64,000 nt of DNA, taken from contig CAVSWT010000018.1 of the NCBI GenBank assembly GCA_963731745.1, forward strand, positions 1 to 64,000. The letters run 5' to 3'. The notes under the pieces are model-generated. The model worked only from the letters and a program-made list of their open reading frames with translations, was not told the DNA's origin and did no database searches. Positions 8,439-19,326 of the stretch are shown here, in pieces. Numbering within the stretch: the stretch's first letter is position 1; each line of letters starts with the position of its first letter. The DNA comes from CAVSWT01 sp963731745. GTDB lineage: Bacteria > Bacteroidota > Ignavibacteria > Ignavibacteriales > Ignavibacteriaceae. Both the position numbers and the translations under genes were made by a program.

Positions 8439-11111
8439 ATGAAAACTAATTTTTGGAAAAGTAGTATTTACAAATCAGGAACATATAGAATACTTGTAAT
8501 TATCTTATTCATGTTTTTTTCTTTAATAAAAATCTATGCAAAAAACGATTCCGGTCATCACGAATTCCAATATTTATATCCTGTTCCCCAATCTACAATG
8601 GTTTCACCAAGCACTAATATTATTATACGATTTGGAGAAATTATTAACGAACAGACAATCTCATCTAATACTATTTTTGTTGTGGGTTCAATTAGCGGTA
8701 AGCATGAAGGAAATTTTATTTTATCAGATGATAAAAAAACATTAGTATTTAATCCAATGACCGCATTTAATTTTGGCGAGACAGTTAGGGTACAATTAAA
8801 AGAAGGTATTAAAACTAATTCCGGTTTAAATCTTCCTGAATGTTCATTTGATTTTTTTATAATAAACGGATCTGTTTCTGAAAATGCAGAGGAATCAAGC
8901 ATCTATCAAAACTCAAGCAATACTTATTCTTCTTTTCAGAAAAATTCAATTTCCCCAAATGAGTACCTACCACTGCCGACTATTACTGTGGACTCAATAA
9001 ATAATCCTTCCGATGGTTATATATTTTTAGCAACCTGGGATAGAAATGCTCCAACCCATAAATTTGCAAACTATATTTTTATTCTTGACAAAATGGGAAG
9101 CATCGTAGATTCTGTAAGAGTTAATGGTGCACCGTTTGACTTTAAAGTTCAACCAAACGGCTATTTGTCTTACGCATTTGGTGATTTTTCAGGCATAGTT
9201 CCAGGAGTGAATGAACAATTAAAACATTATGTTATGGACAGCACCTTTGCAATCATAGACAGTTTCCAGATGAAGAATGGATATGAAACAGATTTCCATG
9301 AATTTTATTATTTGCCTAATGGCCATGCAATGCTTATGTCGTATCATAAAATTCCTTTTGACATGAGTAAAGTTGTAGAAGGCGGACAGCCCAACGCAAC
9401 TTTGGTTATCGATATTATTCAGGAGCAGGATAGAGATAAGAATGTAGTTTTTGAATGGCGCAATCTTGATTATATTCCTATTACAAACAGTACAGACAGC
9501 CCCGACAGCAGCGATGTTGATTTAACACAAAATCAGGTTCATTACGCAACTCTCAATGGATTTGATCTTGATTTTGACGGCAACATATTAGCTTCTTTTA
9601 GAGAGCTAAGCGAAATTATGAAAATAGATAGATCATCGGGAAAAATATTATGGCGCATGGGAGGTAAGAGCAAGGAATTTACTTTTATAAATGAACATTC
9701 TGAACATGCTCCATTTTATTATTCCAGACAGCACAACGTTAAAAAACTTACTAACGGAAACATTTCGATTTTTGATAATGCAGATTTATATAAGGATTCG
9801 CGGGCAGCGGAATACAATGTTGATGAAACTAATAAAACCGCAACGTTGGTTAGTGAATTTCATTATCCTTCATCAATTGGTAAGATAGCTTCAGCGTTAG
9901 CCGGAAATGCAGAAAAGCTTTCTAATGGAGGATGGTTCATCTCCTATGGAGCATTGTATCCGCCTGCATTTAGTCCAGTTCGCCATCAGATTGTCGAATC
10001 GCATGATGATGGATCGTTAGCGCTAGTTATAAGTTTGCCTGAAAACATATTAGCATACCGCGCGTCAAAATTGCCGTGGAAAGAATATGTACAAAAACCA
10101 TCTGACTTTTTAGATAATATTGTTGAGGGAAATAATTACCCGGACAACAACCATACAAAAAATACCGGGATCATTGTTCATTATGATTCGTTAAATAATG
10201 CTCCGTACATGGGAGCAACTTTGACTCGCATACCTTACGGCCCAAAAGATTCTAAATTTAGCGACAAAGTTCCTTTCATATACAAAGTTACCATTAACTA
10301 TACTAATTTTGCCGGTGTGGAAAATCAGAAAGCAATCTTTCATCTTGATCTGACAAAATACCCGGAAATTTTGCATCCGGCCAGTGCATCATTTTATATT
10401 AGAGATTCAATTAACCACCAATTCAGTTTATTGCCAACAACTTATGATGAAAATAAAAAGGAATTAATGTGTACGGTTCGGGAATTTGGTGAAATTTGTT
10501 TTGGTGAACCAGATGTTACTCCGAATTCGAATATACCTATTCCATTTGAACCAACGAGATATTCCACAATTAGGATTCAAGAAAATGATTCACTTTTATT
10601 GAAATGGACCGGACAAGGTCTATATGACTTTTTTAAAGTACAGGTTTCTGAGGACAGTATGTTTAGCAATATAATTATAGATTCAACATTGAAATCTTCT
10701 TTTTTAACAATTCAAAATCCGGATAGTACAAATTATTATTGGAGGGTTTCATCATCAGTCAATTCCGTTTATAGCTCATGGACAGAAACATGGAATTTTA
10801 AAGTAGATTTTGTAACCGGTGTCGATAAATACAAAAACGTTTTACCTAAAGTCTTCTATCTGGCGCAGAATTTTCCAAATCCATTTAATCCAGTAACTAA
10901 AATTTATTTTTCTGTGCCTTCCTCTCAAATCGTAAAACTGCAGATTTATAATATACTTGGGCAGCAAGTAAAGACTTTGGTGAACAAACAGATGGAGGCA
11001 GGCAATTATTCTGCAGATTTTAATGCCGCTAATTTACCAAGCGGAATTTATTTGTATAAGCTTCAGGCCGGAAATTTTTCACAAGTAAAAAAGATGCTAT
11101 TAATAAAATGA
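8439..11111 (+). CDS. Arylsulfotransferase-like secreted protein with C-terminal type IX sorting domain
   Basis: ATG 8439 is preferred over the upstream TTG 8427 because a strong GGGAGG at 8429-8434 precedes it by 4 bases, giving 890 residues. A signal peptide ends near IKIYAKND. A Big_5-like Ig domain (YLYPVPQSTMVSPSTNIIIR) is followed by an Arylsulfotran_2-type propeller with ILWRMGGKSKEF, SRQHNVKKL and ISIFDNAD. Then come an extra beta domain, an FnIII-like segment near residues 690-790 and a sorting tail (QNFPNPFNPVTKIYFSVPSS) ending KKMLLIK. The protein is therefore predicted to be exported to the cell surface or medium. It is a tandem paralogue of the broken gene upstream. ASST enzymes move sulfate between phenols, but the substrate here is unknown, and the family also includes non-enzymatic propellers. 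Confidence 0.87.
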   Translation: MKTNFWKSSIYKSGTYRILVIILFMFFSLIKIYAKNDSGHHEFQYLYPVPQSTMVSPSTNIIIRFGEIINEQTISSNTIFVVGSISGKHEGNFILSDDKKTLVFNPMTAFNFGETVRVQLKEGIKTNSGLNLPECSFDFFIINGSVSENAEESSIYQNSSNTYSSFQKNSISPNEYLPLPTITVDSINNPSDGYIFLATWDRNAPTHKFANYIFILDKMGSIVDSVRVNGAPFDFKVQPNGYLSYAFGDFSGIVPGVNEQLKHYVMDSTFAIIDSFQMKNGYETDFHEFYYLPNGHAMLMSYHKIPFDMSKVVEGGQPNATLVIDIIQEQDRDKNVVFEWRNLDYIPITNSTDSPDSSDVDLTQNQVHYATLNGFDLDFDGNILASFRELSEIMKIDRSSGKILWRMGGKSKEFTFINEHSEHAPFYYSRQHNVKKLTNGNISIFDNADLYKDSRAAEYNVDETNKTATLVSEFHYPSSIGKIASALAGNAEKLSNGGWFISYGALYPPAFSPVRHQIVESHDDGSLALVISLPENILAYRASKLPWKEYVQKPSDFLDNIVEGNNYPDNNHTKNTGIIVHYDSLNNAPYMGATLTRIPYGPKDSKFSDKVPFIYKVTINYTNFAGVENQKAIFHLDLTKYPEILHPASASFYIRDSINHQFSLLPTTYDENKKELMCTVREFGEICFGEPDVTPNSNIPIPFEPTRYSTIRIQENDSLLLKWTGQGLYDFFKVQVSEDSMFSNIIIDSTLKSSFLTIQNPDSTNYYWRVSSSVNSVYSSWTETWNFKVDFVTGVDKYKNVLPKVFYLAQNFPNPFNPVTKIYFSVPSSQIVKLQIYNILGQQVKTLVNKQMEAGNYSADFNAANLPSGIYLYKLQAGNFSQVKKMLLIK

Positions 11112-11175
11112 GTTGTTTAATCAATCTAGAAAAAGCAAAAAACAATTAAGAAGATTCTTTATAATTTTAACTTCA

Positions 11176-12072
11176 CTAATTGTCTTTAGTATTAAGATTC
11201 AAGTTTACTTTTTGCTTATCCAAAAGGTTTTTTATTTTATTAATCGTAAGCGGTGCAGATCCTTCAAAATGATTATTTACATTTAAATAAATATCTACTT
11301 CCTGAGTCATCAATTCTTTAATCAGTTGGATTATCATTTGCAAATTTTCATCACGGTTAATATAAATTTTATTCCAGATTTTATTGCTAATTTTTTCAAT
11401 GCCGCTTCTATCGGGGCCATGCAGTCGAATTACTGTTAATTTCTTTATATAATCTTTATTATTTTCAAATACCGAATGTATGGATGGCATGAAATAGCCT
11501 TCCAAAAAAACGTGATAAATATTTAAATCATATAAAAACTTAAAATAATTTTCAGTTAGATAATTTGGATTTCTAATTTCTACAGCAATCGGCGGAATAG
11601 ATTTTGGCAATTCATTTATGAAATCAAAAAGTTTGTTCTGAAATATATGAAGCGACGGCATTTTTTGTTTATTCATATATTCAAACTGAAGCATTAAACA
11701 GCCTATTTGTTTTTCAATAGGCTTTAATTTCTGTAAAAATGTTTCAAATAATTCAGCTGATAAAAAATTCTTATTCGGAGCCGGCAATACATTTTTAGTG
11801 CTGCTGTAAGGATGTGTAAGTGTTATTGAGTTTGGAACCTTAATTGTAAATTTGAAATCGGAAGGAACAGAATTCTTATACTCTTTCACTGTTTTACTAT
11901 CGGGTAAAACAACTTTGTTGTCGAATAAAGACCAAAACCATTGATCAATTTCTACAGTATCAAAATGCTTTGAGTACTCTTTAAGAAAATTAATATCATT
12001 TGTCTCTGGATAAACAATTTCTTTCCATGAATCATACTTCCAACTGCAAGTTCCAATATGCATCTTAGACAT
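11176..12072 (-). CDS. DUF72 (YecE-like) family protein
   Basis: This 298-residue protein of the DUF72 TIM-barrel family opens with the hallmark MHIGTCSWKYDSWKEIVYP. It retains the internal VEIRNPNY and VIRLHGPDR motifs. The biochemical role of the family is not settled. It converges with the arylsulfotransferase-like gene on its left and diverges from the phosphatase gene on its right. There are no membrane segments or signal peptide, so it is probably cytosolic. Confidence 0.88.
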   Translation of the reverse strand: MSKMHIGTCSWKYDSWKEIVYPETNDINFLKEYSKHFDTVEIDQWFWSLFDNKVVLPDSKTVKEYKNSVPSDFKFTIKVPNSITLTHPYSSTKNVLPAPNKNFLSAELFETFLQKLKPIEKQIGCLMLQFEYMNKQKMPSLHIFQNKLFDFINELPKSIPPIAVEIRNPNYLTENYFKFLYDLNIYHVFLEGYFMPSIHSVFENNKDYIKKLTVIRLHGPDRSGIEKISNKIWNKIYINRDENLQMIIQLIKELMTQEVDIYLNVNNHFEGSAPLTINKIKNLLDKQKVNLNLNTKDN

Positions 12073-12277
12073 ATTTCCTCATAGAGTTTTATTAGACTTT
12101 AATTTAAATATAATTAAAATTTGGTGTGCATGGAATAAATTTATGTAACGAATGACATTCATTTATTTTGATTTTGAATTATGACTAATTTTAAATAATA
12201 TCAATTGACTATCAGAATATTTTTAGAGAATTTTAATCATCGAAATTATTAATTGATAATAGGAAGTATGTAAAGCC

Positions 12278-14706
12278 ATGCATAAAGGGGAAATAAGTTC
12301 GATAAAATCTATTCCAAAACTTCCACTTAAGTCTTTATTAAAAAATTTAAATTTTAGCATATTTGTCATTTCAATTCTATTTGTCAGCTGTAACTTATTA
12401 GAATCAAAATCACACAAAATAACTTTTCAAGTTATCCTAAAAAACTCCATTGATAATAAGAATGTTTTTATAACCGGAAATCAATCCGAATTCGGAGATT
12501 GGAAACCAAATATAGTTCGACTGAATAAAGTCAATGACAGTACATTTGAAAGAACGTTCCTGTTAGAAAATGGATATAATTTAGAATTTAAAATTACTAC
12601 CGGCACATGGTGGCAGGAAGCGTTAAATAAAAATAGAACTTTATTTAACAATCTTAATCTAAAAGTAAAGAATGACACCACAATTAAAATTAATGTTTAT
12701 GATTGGAAGAACACATTTAAAGATGGTGTTGTCGTTCTAAATCAAAACCGTTTTCGTCCAGACAGAGAAATTTTCATAGCAGATAATTTCTGGAAATATC
12801 ATTCCGGTGATAAGTCTGAATGGGCTGAAGCAAATTTTGACGACAGCAGCTGGCAGACGGTAGATTCTTATCTAAGATGGAAAGACAGTCCGGAGCTAAA
12901 ATGGAAAAATGTAGGCTGGTTCAGATTACACTTTAAAGCAGATTCATCCATTTGGAATAAAACTCTGGCTATTTCGGTAAATCAATTTGGTGCATCTGAA
13001 ATTTATTACAATGGTAAATATGTTTATTCATTTGGGAGAGTAGGGAAGTCAGAAAAAGAATTTAAACCTGAACAAGCCAGAATTTGGCGAGAATTAAGAA
13101 TAGAACCAAAAGAAAATCAGCTTCTTGCAATCCGGTATGCAAATTACAACACTCAAGAGCAGGAAAAGCTAGGATTTAATCCGGGTTTCCTTTTACTGAT
13201 GAAAGATGTGAATACTACTTTATCAAATGTATACAACCAGACTTACCTAATGACTTTGAGACAAATGATTTTCACCATCATCCCGCTAATTTTATTTATG
13301 CTTCACATAATGCTTTACGGCTTTTATCCTAAACTAAAGGAAAATTTATTTTATGCAATTTGCATTCTTGGTTTTGGCGGCATAACATATTTTGGTTATC
13401 AGAAAAATATTTCTACAGACCCCATTTCTATAATATTATTTTATAGATTGAATAATCTGTCAGTACCGGTGGCAATATTTTTTGGATTGCTGATGGGTTA
13501 CGAAATAAATTATGATAGACTTCCCAAGCGATGGTTAATTTATCTTATTATTTTTATCGGTTTAAGTATCTATTCATTTCTTAATCCGGGCGGTGACACA
13601 ACTAACTCAAACTATGTTTTCTTTGCTATTACTATGCTGGATTTGGTTTTGACTTCTATTTTTTCCAAAACTCAATCCATCTAAACAAGGCGGCTGGATT
13701 ATGCTCCTGGGGTTTTTGTTTTTATTTGCGTTTATCGGTCTTCAAATACTAACCGACTTTCAAATCATTAATCCAATCTTCAACACCAGTCAAATATTTG
13801 TTTATGGAATGCTTGGCCTTGCAATCTCAATGTCTATATTTCTTTCTTACAATTTTTCATTAACTAATAAAAATCTTGAAAATCAGCTTATAAAAGTAAA
13901 AGAACTTTCCGAAAAAACAATTGAACAGGAAAGAATTGCTCATAAGCTTGAATTGGAAAGAAGAATAATTGAAGTTGAAAATGAAAGAAAGAGTAAGGAA
14001 TTAGAATCAGCCAGAGCTTTACAATTGTCTTTACTCCCTAAAACGCTTCCCAAATTTCAGCAAATGGATTTAGCTGCTTTTATGGAATCAGCTTCTGAAG
14101 TTGGAGGCGACTATTATGATTTTATTAAAGCTGATTCTGAATCGATCATAGTGGCTGCCGGGGATGCCACCGGACACGGAATAAAGGCAGGTACTTTGGT
14201 CGCCATTGTTAAAAGCCTGTTATATGAATACAGTACAAAATTATCTGTTTCTGAAACATTGGAAGAAATAAACAAAATACTTTTATCGATGAAGCTTGGA
14301 AATCTGTATATGGGATTAACACTTTTAAAGTTAAATCGAATATTCAGTAGAATTATCTTCCGCTGGAATGCCGCCCATAATTATTTTTAGAAATGAGTTC
14401 GATCGATTGGAAGAAATCACAATAAAAAGAATGCCTTTGGGAGCTACGGATAAAATGAATTTTGAAATACAAACTTTAAACATGAACTCAGGCGATTTAT
14501 TAATTTTGTTAAGTGACGGCTTGCCTGAATTATTTAATAAAGAAAAGGTGATGTTTGAATACGAAAGAGTCAAAGAACTTTTATTTCAGCATAGAAAAAG
14601 ATCACCGGAAGAAATTATAATGAAGTTAAAGGCCGCAATAAATGAATGGTTAGGAGGTAGTCAGCAAACGGATGATATTACTTTTGTAATAATTAAGTAC
14701 AATTAA
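12278..14706 (+). pseudogene. Carbohydrate-sensor-like 7TM SpoIIE/RsbU-type PP2C phosphatase, two frame breaks
   Basis: Three consecutive frames (12278-13684, 13701-14390, 14368-14706) form one protein of about 800 residues. An N-terminal signal or lipobox (ILFVSCNLLES) leads to a CBM20-like starch-binding fold (about 48-145, VFITGNQSEFGDWKPN). A galactose-binding jelly roll (about 150-330, FDDSSWQTV, WFRLHF), a 7TM-DISM-like helical block and a coiled coil come next. The SpoIIE phosphatase domain carries VGGDYYDF, GDATGHGIKAG and TDDITFVI. Break one lies in T6 at 13659-13664: one T fewer gives the continuous frame SIFPKLNPSKQGGW. Break two lies at AAA 14333-14335: one A fewer gives EYSVELSSAGMPP, the normal SpoIIE motif. 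If these are sequencing indels, the protein is an intact sensor phosphatase acting on an anti-sigma antagonist. Confidence 0.83.
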
Positions 14707-14723
14707 TCACACCCGATTATAAT

Positions 14724-15341
14724 TTATAAATTGAAAGAAAGTTTTATCCCTTCGATTGTCATTCCAGTTCCAATTATCGCGAGAATTAACCCCATTATTT
14801 TTCCAATAACCATAATCAAATTATTGCCAAGTTTTTTTAAAATCAATTCACTTAAAGTAAAAGCTAAATAAGTTAGATAAATCATCAACGAGAAAATCAC
14901 AATAACCGTTATAAGATGAACAAGTGAACCATTAGTAATAAAATTCATGGCTGTAACTATTGTCCCCGGCCCTGCTAATATTGGAATTGCGAGTGGGGAA
15001 ATTGCAACTCCTTCGTCAGGTTCAATATCTTCCTGGTGATGTATTTTAGATTTTTTAGACTGAAGCATTTCAAACCCAACGTAAAATAATAATATGCCGC
15101 CGGTAATTTTAAAAGCTGGAATTGTAATTCCGAATAATTCAAAAATATATTTACCAAGTATTACAAAGCAGAGCACAATAAAAAATGCAGTTAAGCAAGA
15201 TGTTTTTGCAATTGATTTTTTTTCTTTTTCATTTTTATCGCCAACCAATCCTAAAAATACAGGTGTGTTGGCAATGGGATTCATTATTGCAAAGAATCCC
15301 ATAAACACTGTTAATGCAAAAGTTAAAATATTTTCAGGCAT
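14724..15341 (-). CDS. MarC-family integral membrane protein
   Basis: This 205-residue protein has six predicted membrane helices and the MarC family signatures: MNPIANTPVFLGL near the start and SPLAIPILAGPGTIVTAM in the middle. MarC proteins were named from the multiple antibiotic resistance locus, but their transport function is not established. The start lies 14 bp beyond the end of the DUF2914 gene on the same strand, so the two are probably co-transcribed. Confidence 0.93.
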   Translation of the reverse strand: MPENILTFALTVFMGFFAIMNPIANTPVFLGLVGDKNEKEKKSIAKTSCLTAFFIVLCFVILGKYIFELFGITIPAFKITGGILLFYVGFEMLQSKKSKIHHQEDIEPDEGVAISPLAIPILAGPGTIVTAMNFITNGSLVHLITVIVIFSLMIYLTYLAFTLSELILKKLGNNLIMVIGKIMGLILAIIGTGMTIEGIKLSFNL

Positions 15342-15355
15342 AATAAAATCTTATT

Positions 15356-15752
15356 CTACTTTAATCTGAAGGATATACTCCTAATAACATTTCCTTCGGA
15401 ACCTTGTACTTCGACTCGCCAATTACCTTTCCACGCCGGCATAATTGTTTTAGCAGACCATGTCCGCCATGATTTTGCTTTAATCGGTAAATTCAATTTT
15501 TGCCATTTGTTTGTCTTGATAAAACCAGACATGAGAAATTTCAGACGAATCAGTTTGACTGCTAAGTTTTGTAAAGCAATATAATTTCCCCGTGTCGGCT
15601 GTAAAAACAGAATCAGTTCCAACCGGCTGCCTGTTTTCAATCGAAGTACAAATAGCAATATTTTCTACTTCAATTCCCGAAGAATTTTGTGCTAATATTC
15701 CGCCCGACAACAAAAAAACAAATAAGAAAAATTGCCGACATATTTTTTTCAT
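15356..15752 (-). pseudogene. DUF2914 secreted protein, single frame break
   Basis: The first frame (15480-15752) begins with signal peptide MKKICRQFFLFVFLLSGG..LAQ and includes FTADTGKLYCFTKL and HVWFYQDKQMAK. The second (15356-15658) holds the C-terminal half, with the DUF2914 hallmark SWRTWSAKTIMPAWKGNW. Removing one base from the A5 run (TTTTT at 15497-15501 on the plus strand) or from AAA at 15489-15491 rejoins them as an uninterrupted protein of about 130 residues. The role of DUF2914 is unknown. It is followed closely by marC-like DNA. It is either a pseudogene or a homopolymer indel. Confidence 0.8.
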
Positions 15753-16125
15753 ATTTCACCTCTGATTAATTTATTAAATAGATGATTGTACAATTAAAAT
15801 AATAAATCTGGAAAGTTTTAATTAGCCACATCATAATCTTTTGCTAAATTACTTTTTTTTAATTTAAAAAAAATATTTTTCAAACGATTATTTAAAATAT
15901 CTTTTTGGAGAAGGTAGGAGATGTTTATAAATGAGATATAAATTAATCTGCCAATCTTACACTGAAGAGATTACGATTAGCTTAAATAAAACTACTTAGA
16001 AAACTCGTTTCAGTAGCAGCTGCACTAAGAAAACGAAACATTACTGATTAAATACTAAATATAACTTTAGTTTACAATCATTTATTTCGACATAAAAATA
16101 GGACAATTAAATTATTGATTAATTT
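15753..16125. other. 373-bp intergenic stretch with no recognised gene
   Basis: This AT-rich spacer lies between two leftward genes. It should hold the promoter of the DUF2914-marC unit. I see no open frame, RNA or clear terminator. Confidence 0.55.
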
Positions 16126-17772
16126 CTACATCTTTAACTTTACTTCACTTTTTGTTTTGGCTTTTATCCTGCTGAATGCTGCAGAAGTTATAATCAAAAC
16201 AATACCTGCTGCAAGAAATGAGATTATCTTATAAGTTATTTCAGGATTTGTAATTCCAAAAACCATTAAATAAAATACCGTGATAAGTAAAGTCATAACC
16301 GCCATCAATCTGTATTTAAGATTTCTCAATAACTTGCTCATACCAAAATAAGCTAGTGCTAGTACAAGAAGAGCTAAGCCTGTGTATACATTTGGAAGAA
16401 CACAATAAAATACGTAGGGTATCCAGAAAAGTGCTATTATTAAATATGCATTTCTCATCTGGTCGGTTTTTAATTCAAGTCTTTCTTTCTGCCAGTTTAA
16501 TATTCTTGCGCTGATTAAGGCTGTTAGGCCAAAACTAATACCTTCTGTCTGTAATGAAAAATAATTTGCAAGATATGATATCAGCACAATAAAAAAGATT
16601 ATGAAATTTGCTATGATAATAAATCTTGATTTAAACCATATTGCTGTTGAAAGAACCAGTATGCTTTGCCAGCAAAGTAAAATCATATTCAATGGTTTAT
16701 CGAACTGATAAATAATTGCAACACTTATTGCAGCATAGCCTGTCATTGCATAGATAAATGTTGAGAATAAACTTTTTTCTTTAACCCAAAAAAGTATCGC
16801 CACTGTTAAGAATGCTACAGAAGCAGCAAAATGGAATATTCCGAATTGAGGTGTAGAATTTAATAGTGTAATTATTAAAAATAATCCATAACCGGCAGCA
16901 CAATTCAGCAATGAACTGGTTATATCTAAGAACTCTTCCGATTTATTTTCTTTCCTGTTAAGTATTGCCGTTGCAAAAATTAAATTATAACAGATAATAA
17001 ATATTAAATTGATTTCATTTTTTAATAGGGGATAAGTCGTTTCAAAAAATGGATTGTAAACAAACCAGAGAAAATGCGTCAGGTAAGCCAATACAATTGC
17101 AAATACCAATTGGCTCTGCCAATTATTTTTTAAAAATAAATAAACGGAAAATGATGACGAAGCTAAAATTGCAATGAAAAAAAGATAAAAGTTTTCTATA
17201 GTCATTGAAGTAAAAAACCCCAGGAAAATTCCTAATATTGCTAAGTAAACAGATTTATTTTTTACTGCGTACCATAAGGTTGTTGATACCACAAATAGTA
17301 ATCCTATAAGCTCGACTACCCAGCTGCTGAACACATGCTGTGAACCAAAAAAGTACAACCTTAATGTTGACAGATAAGCTATAGCAGCACTGCCGCCTAT
17401 AAAATAACCGGATAATTGAGCAAAAGATTTTTTACTGTAAAATCCCAAATACATTATTGCCAATGCTAATGCGTATCCGCAGATGGAAGGAATTACTGCG
17501 TTGATTCCATCAAAGGGAAGTGTCAGGCAGAAAATACATCCGATTATAAAAATAAAAATTCCGAGTTTCGGCAGCCAAAATTCAGTTACTCTAAATTCAA
17601 ATTCATCTTTTTCTTTTTCAGGTACCTTTAGTGATTGCGTCTCTTCCGTTTCCGCCGGAGTAGTTCTGACATTCAATTGGTTCTCAAGCTGTGTTAATCT
17701 CGCCTGAAGATTTTTTATAAGCTCAGTATTGTCCTTGTCCTGGTTGCCGGTTGTTTCTATGTTTTCATTCAT
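16126..17772 (-). CDS. DUF2339-like polytopic membrane protein
   Basis: ATG 17772 is chosen because AAGAGGTG lies just upstream; a longer frame reaches 17808 without such support. The 548-residue product has an N-terminal coiled coil (about 12-32, with LQARLTQLENQL), a short acidic linker, then a long run of some 14 hydrophobic helices to the C terminus. This layout is characteristic of DUF2339 membrane proteins, whose function is unknown. It lies 78 bp downstream of the 11-haem cytochrome gene on the same strand, so it may be the last gene of the bc-type operon. No catalytic motif is visible. Confidence 0.78.
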   Translation of the reverse strand: MNENIETTGNQDKDNTELIKNLQARLTQLENQLNVRTTPAETEETQSLKVPEKEKDEFEFRVTEFWLPKLGIFIFIIGCIFCLTLPFDGINAVIPSICGYALALAIMYLGFYSKKSFAQLSGYFIGGSAAIAYLSTLRLYFFGSQHVFSSWVVELIGLLFVVSTTLWYAVKNKSVYLAILGIFLGFFTSMTIENFYLFFIAILASSSFSVYLFLKNNWQSQLVFAIVLAYLTHFLWFVYNPFFETTYPLLKNEINLIFIICYNLIFATAILNRKENKSEEFLDITSSLLNCAAGYGLFLIITLLNSTPQFGIFHFAASVAFLTVAILFWVKEKSLFSTFIYAMTGYAAISVAIIYQFDKPLNMILLCWQSILVLSTAIWFKSRFIIIANFIIFFIVLISYLANYFSLQTEGISFGLTALISARILNWQKERLELKTDQMRNAYLIIALFWIPYVFYCVLPNVYTGLALLVLALAYFGMSKLLRNLKYRLMAVMTLLITVFYLMVFGITNPEITYKIISFLAAGIVLIITSAAFSRIKAKTKSEVKLKM

Positions 17773-17850
17773 TGCTGCACCTCTTAATAATATTAAATTA
17801 TTAATCATTCAGTGATTAGGAGAGATGAATGATTTTTTTTAATTGCGTTA

Positions 17851-19314
17851 TTAACTTTCTTTTTTCTCTAGCTTCTTAATCTTAAAGTATAATCCTATAA
17901 CCAGCAGGGTTACTATCAATGTTGAAACGGCCAAACCTTTTCTTCTAAAATAATAATCATCTATTGCGTTTACTCCCTCTGCATTTGCATCCCGTGTAAT
18001 TTCAAACCCGGATTTTATTTCAGTATCAAATTTCTTCTCGTCAAAACTGTGAAGTGTTGTTCTAGATTGAATTAATATTTGTCTTATATCCTTTAATGAG
18101 TATTGCGCGTCTGATACATCCATTCCTTTTTGATTTGCTTCATCAATTATTTTTTTTGCTTTTATTTCTTCAATCTTTAAACTATCAACCAGGCTTTTCA
18201 TATTGCCAGCAATTTTATAACCGTTGTCATTAGGTCTGTGGCATTTAATACATACAGAATTTTCACCTGTTCCGAGCAATTCATCTGTTGCATTTGTTAT
18301 TCCATGGTTGCCATGACAAGTTTCGCATTCAGGTAAATTTTCTTTATCAAATGCTTGTTTGTGAATACTTTTTTCGAACAGCTCCATATTTAAAGTATGA
18401 CAGCTTCCGCAAACTTTTGAAATTGATTCTACACCTGGCGGAACTGCGCCATGATTGCCATGACAATCATTGCAAGATGGAGCACCAAGATCTCCTTTTT
18501 CTAGAAGTGCGATGCCATGAACACTTTTTACATACAAGCTGTATTGGTTGGTAGGAATTTTATATTGAGCCATCTTTACTTTATCACTATGGCAAGTTGA
18601 ACAGACCTTTGGAATATTTGTAGGATATACATTTGAGAAAGGATCATTAACTGCCCTGATTCCATGACTGCCATGACAGCTTTCGCATTCAGCAACATTT
18701 ATGTCGCCTTTTAAATTTTTTATTCCGTGAATACTTGTTTTATATTTTGCAACCTGGTCAACCGGGAGTGCCGGGTTGTAGAGTTTCATAAATGAGGCGT
18801 TGCTGTGGCAGCCTCCGCAAAGTGCAACAACATTAGTCGGATAAACAGGGGATATAGGATTTGTTACTTTTACAATTTTATGTACTTCATGACAGGTAAT
18901 GCAATCTGCAACTGGCCCTTCATTGTTATAAGACTGCTGGTAATGAACCGAGCTTTTTAGAAGCTGATATTGGTTAGCTGTTTTTTTGTAACCATAAGAG
19001 TCCATAATTTTTTGATCATCGTGGCATCTTATACAAACAAGATATCTATCTTTTTTAGCAGGCACTCCTATAAATCCTCTAACCTTGCTCATGGCTATTT
19101 CCTGATCGTCTGATTTTGAATCGCCGCCGTGACAACCTGCGCAGGAAATTCCATAAGAATAATGAACATCTGTTTTATATAAATCAGCTACTTCGCCCAC
19201 TACTGAATGACATTCAATGCACTGATCATTTTCTAATATACTGCTTTGAGGAAATACCCATGAGTTAAAAGCACAAAAAAGAAAAACCATAAAAACTATT
19301 TTAATATATTCCAT
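17851..19314 (-). CDS. Undecahaem c-type cytochrome, membrane-anchored
   Basis: The 487-residue protein has a signal peptide (FCAFNSWVFPQS) and eleven CXXCH haem-binding motifs in order: CIECH, CAGCH, CIRCH, CITCH, CGGCH, CESCH, CSTCH, CNDCH, CGSCH, CETCH and CIKCH. Repeated CHGxHG patterns supply likely distal His ligands. After the haem region a helical stretch leads to a single C-terminal transmembrane segment (STLIVTLLVIGLYFKI). It therefore sits outside the inner membrane, anchored at the C terminus. It starts 12 bp after the cytochrome b gene and belongs to the same operon, where it most likely takes electrons from the Rieske/cytochrome b pair in place of a cytochrome c1. A nitrite or other terminal reductase is possible but no typical active-site motif was seen. 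Confidence 0.93.
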   Translation of the reverse strand: MEYIKIVFMVFLFCAFNSWVFPQSSILENDQCIECHSVVGEVADLYKTDVHYSYGISCAGCHGGDSKSDDQEIAMSKVRGFIGVPAKKDRYLVCIRCHDDQKIMDSYGYKKTANQYQLLKSSVHYQQSYNNEGPVADCITCHEVHKIVKVTNPISPVYPTNVVALCGGCHSNASFMKLYNPALPVDQVAKYKTSIHGIKNLKGDINVAECESCHGSHGIRAVNDPFSNVYPTNIPKVCSTCHSDKVKMAQYKIPTNQYSLYVKSVHGIALLEKGDLGAPSCNDCHGNHGAVPPGVESISKVCGSCHTLNMELFEKSIHKQAFDKENLPECETCHGNHGITNATDELLGTGENSVCIKCHRPNDNGYKIAGNMKSLVDSLKIEEIKAKKIIDEANQKGMDVSDAQYSLKDIRQILIQSRTTLHSFDEKKFDTEIKSGFEITRDANAEGVNAIDDYYFRRKGLAVSTLIVTLLVIGLYFKIKKLEKKES

Positions 19315-19326
19315 TTAGTTAAACCT

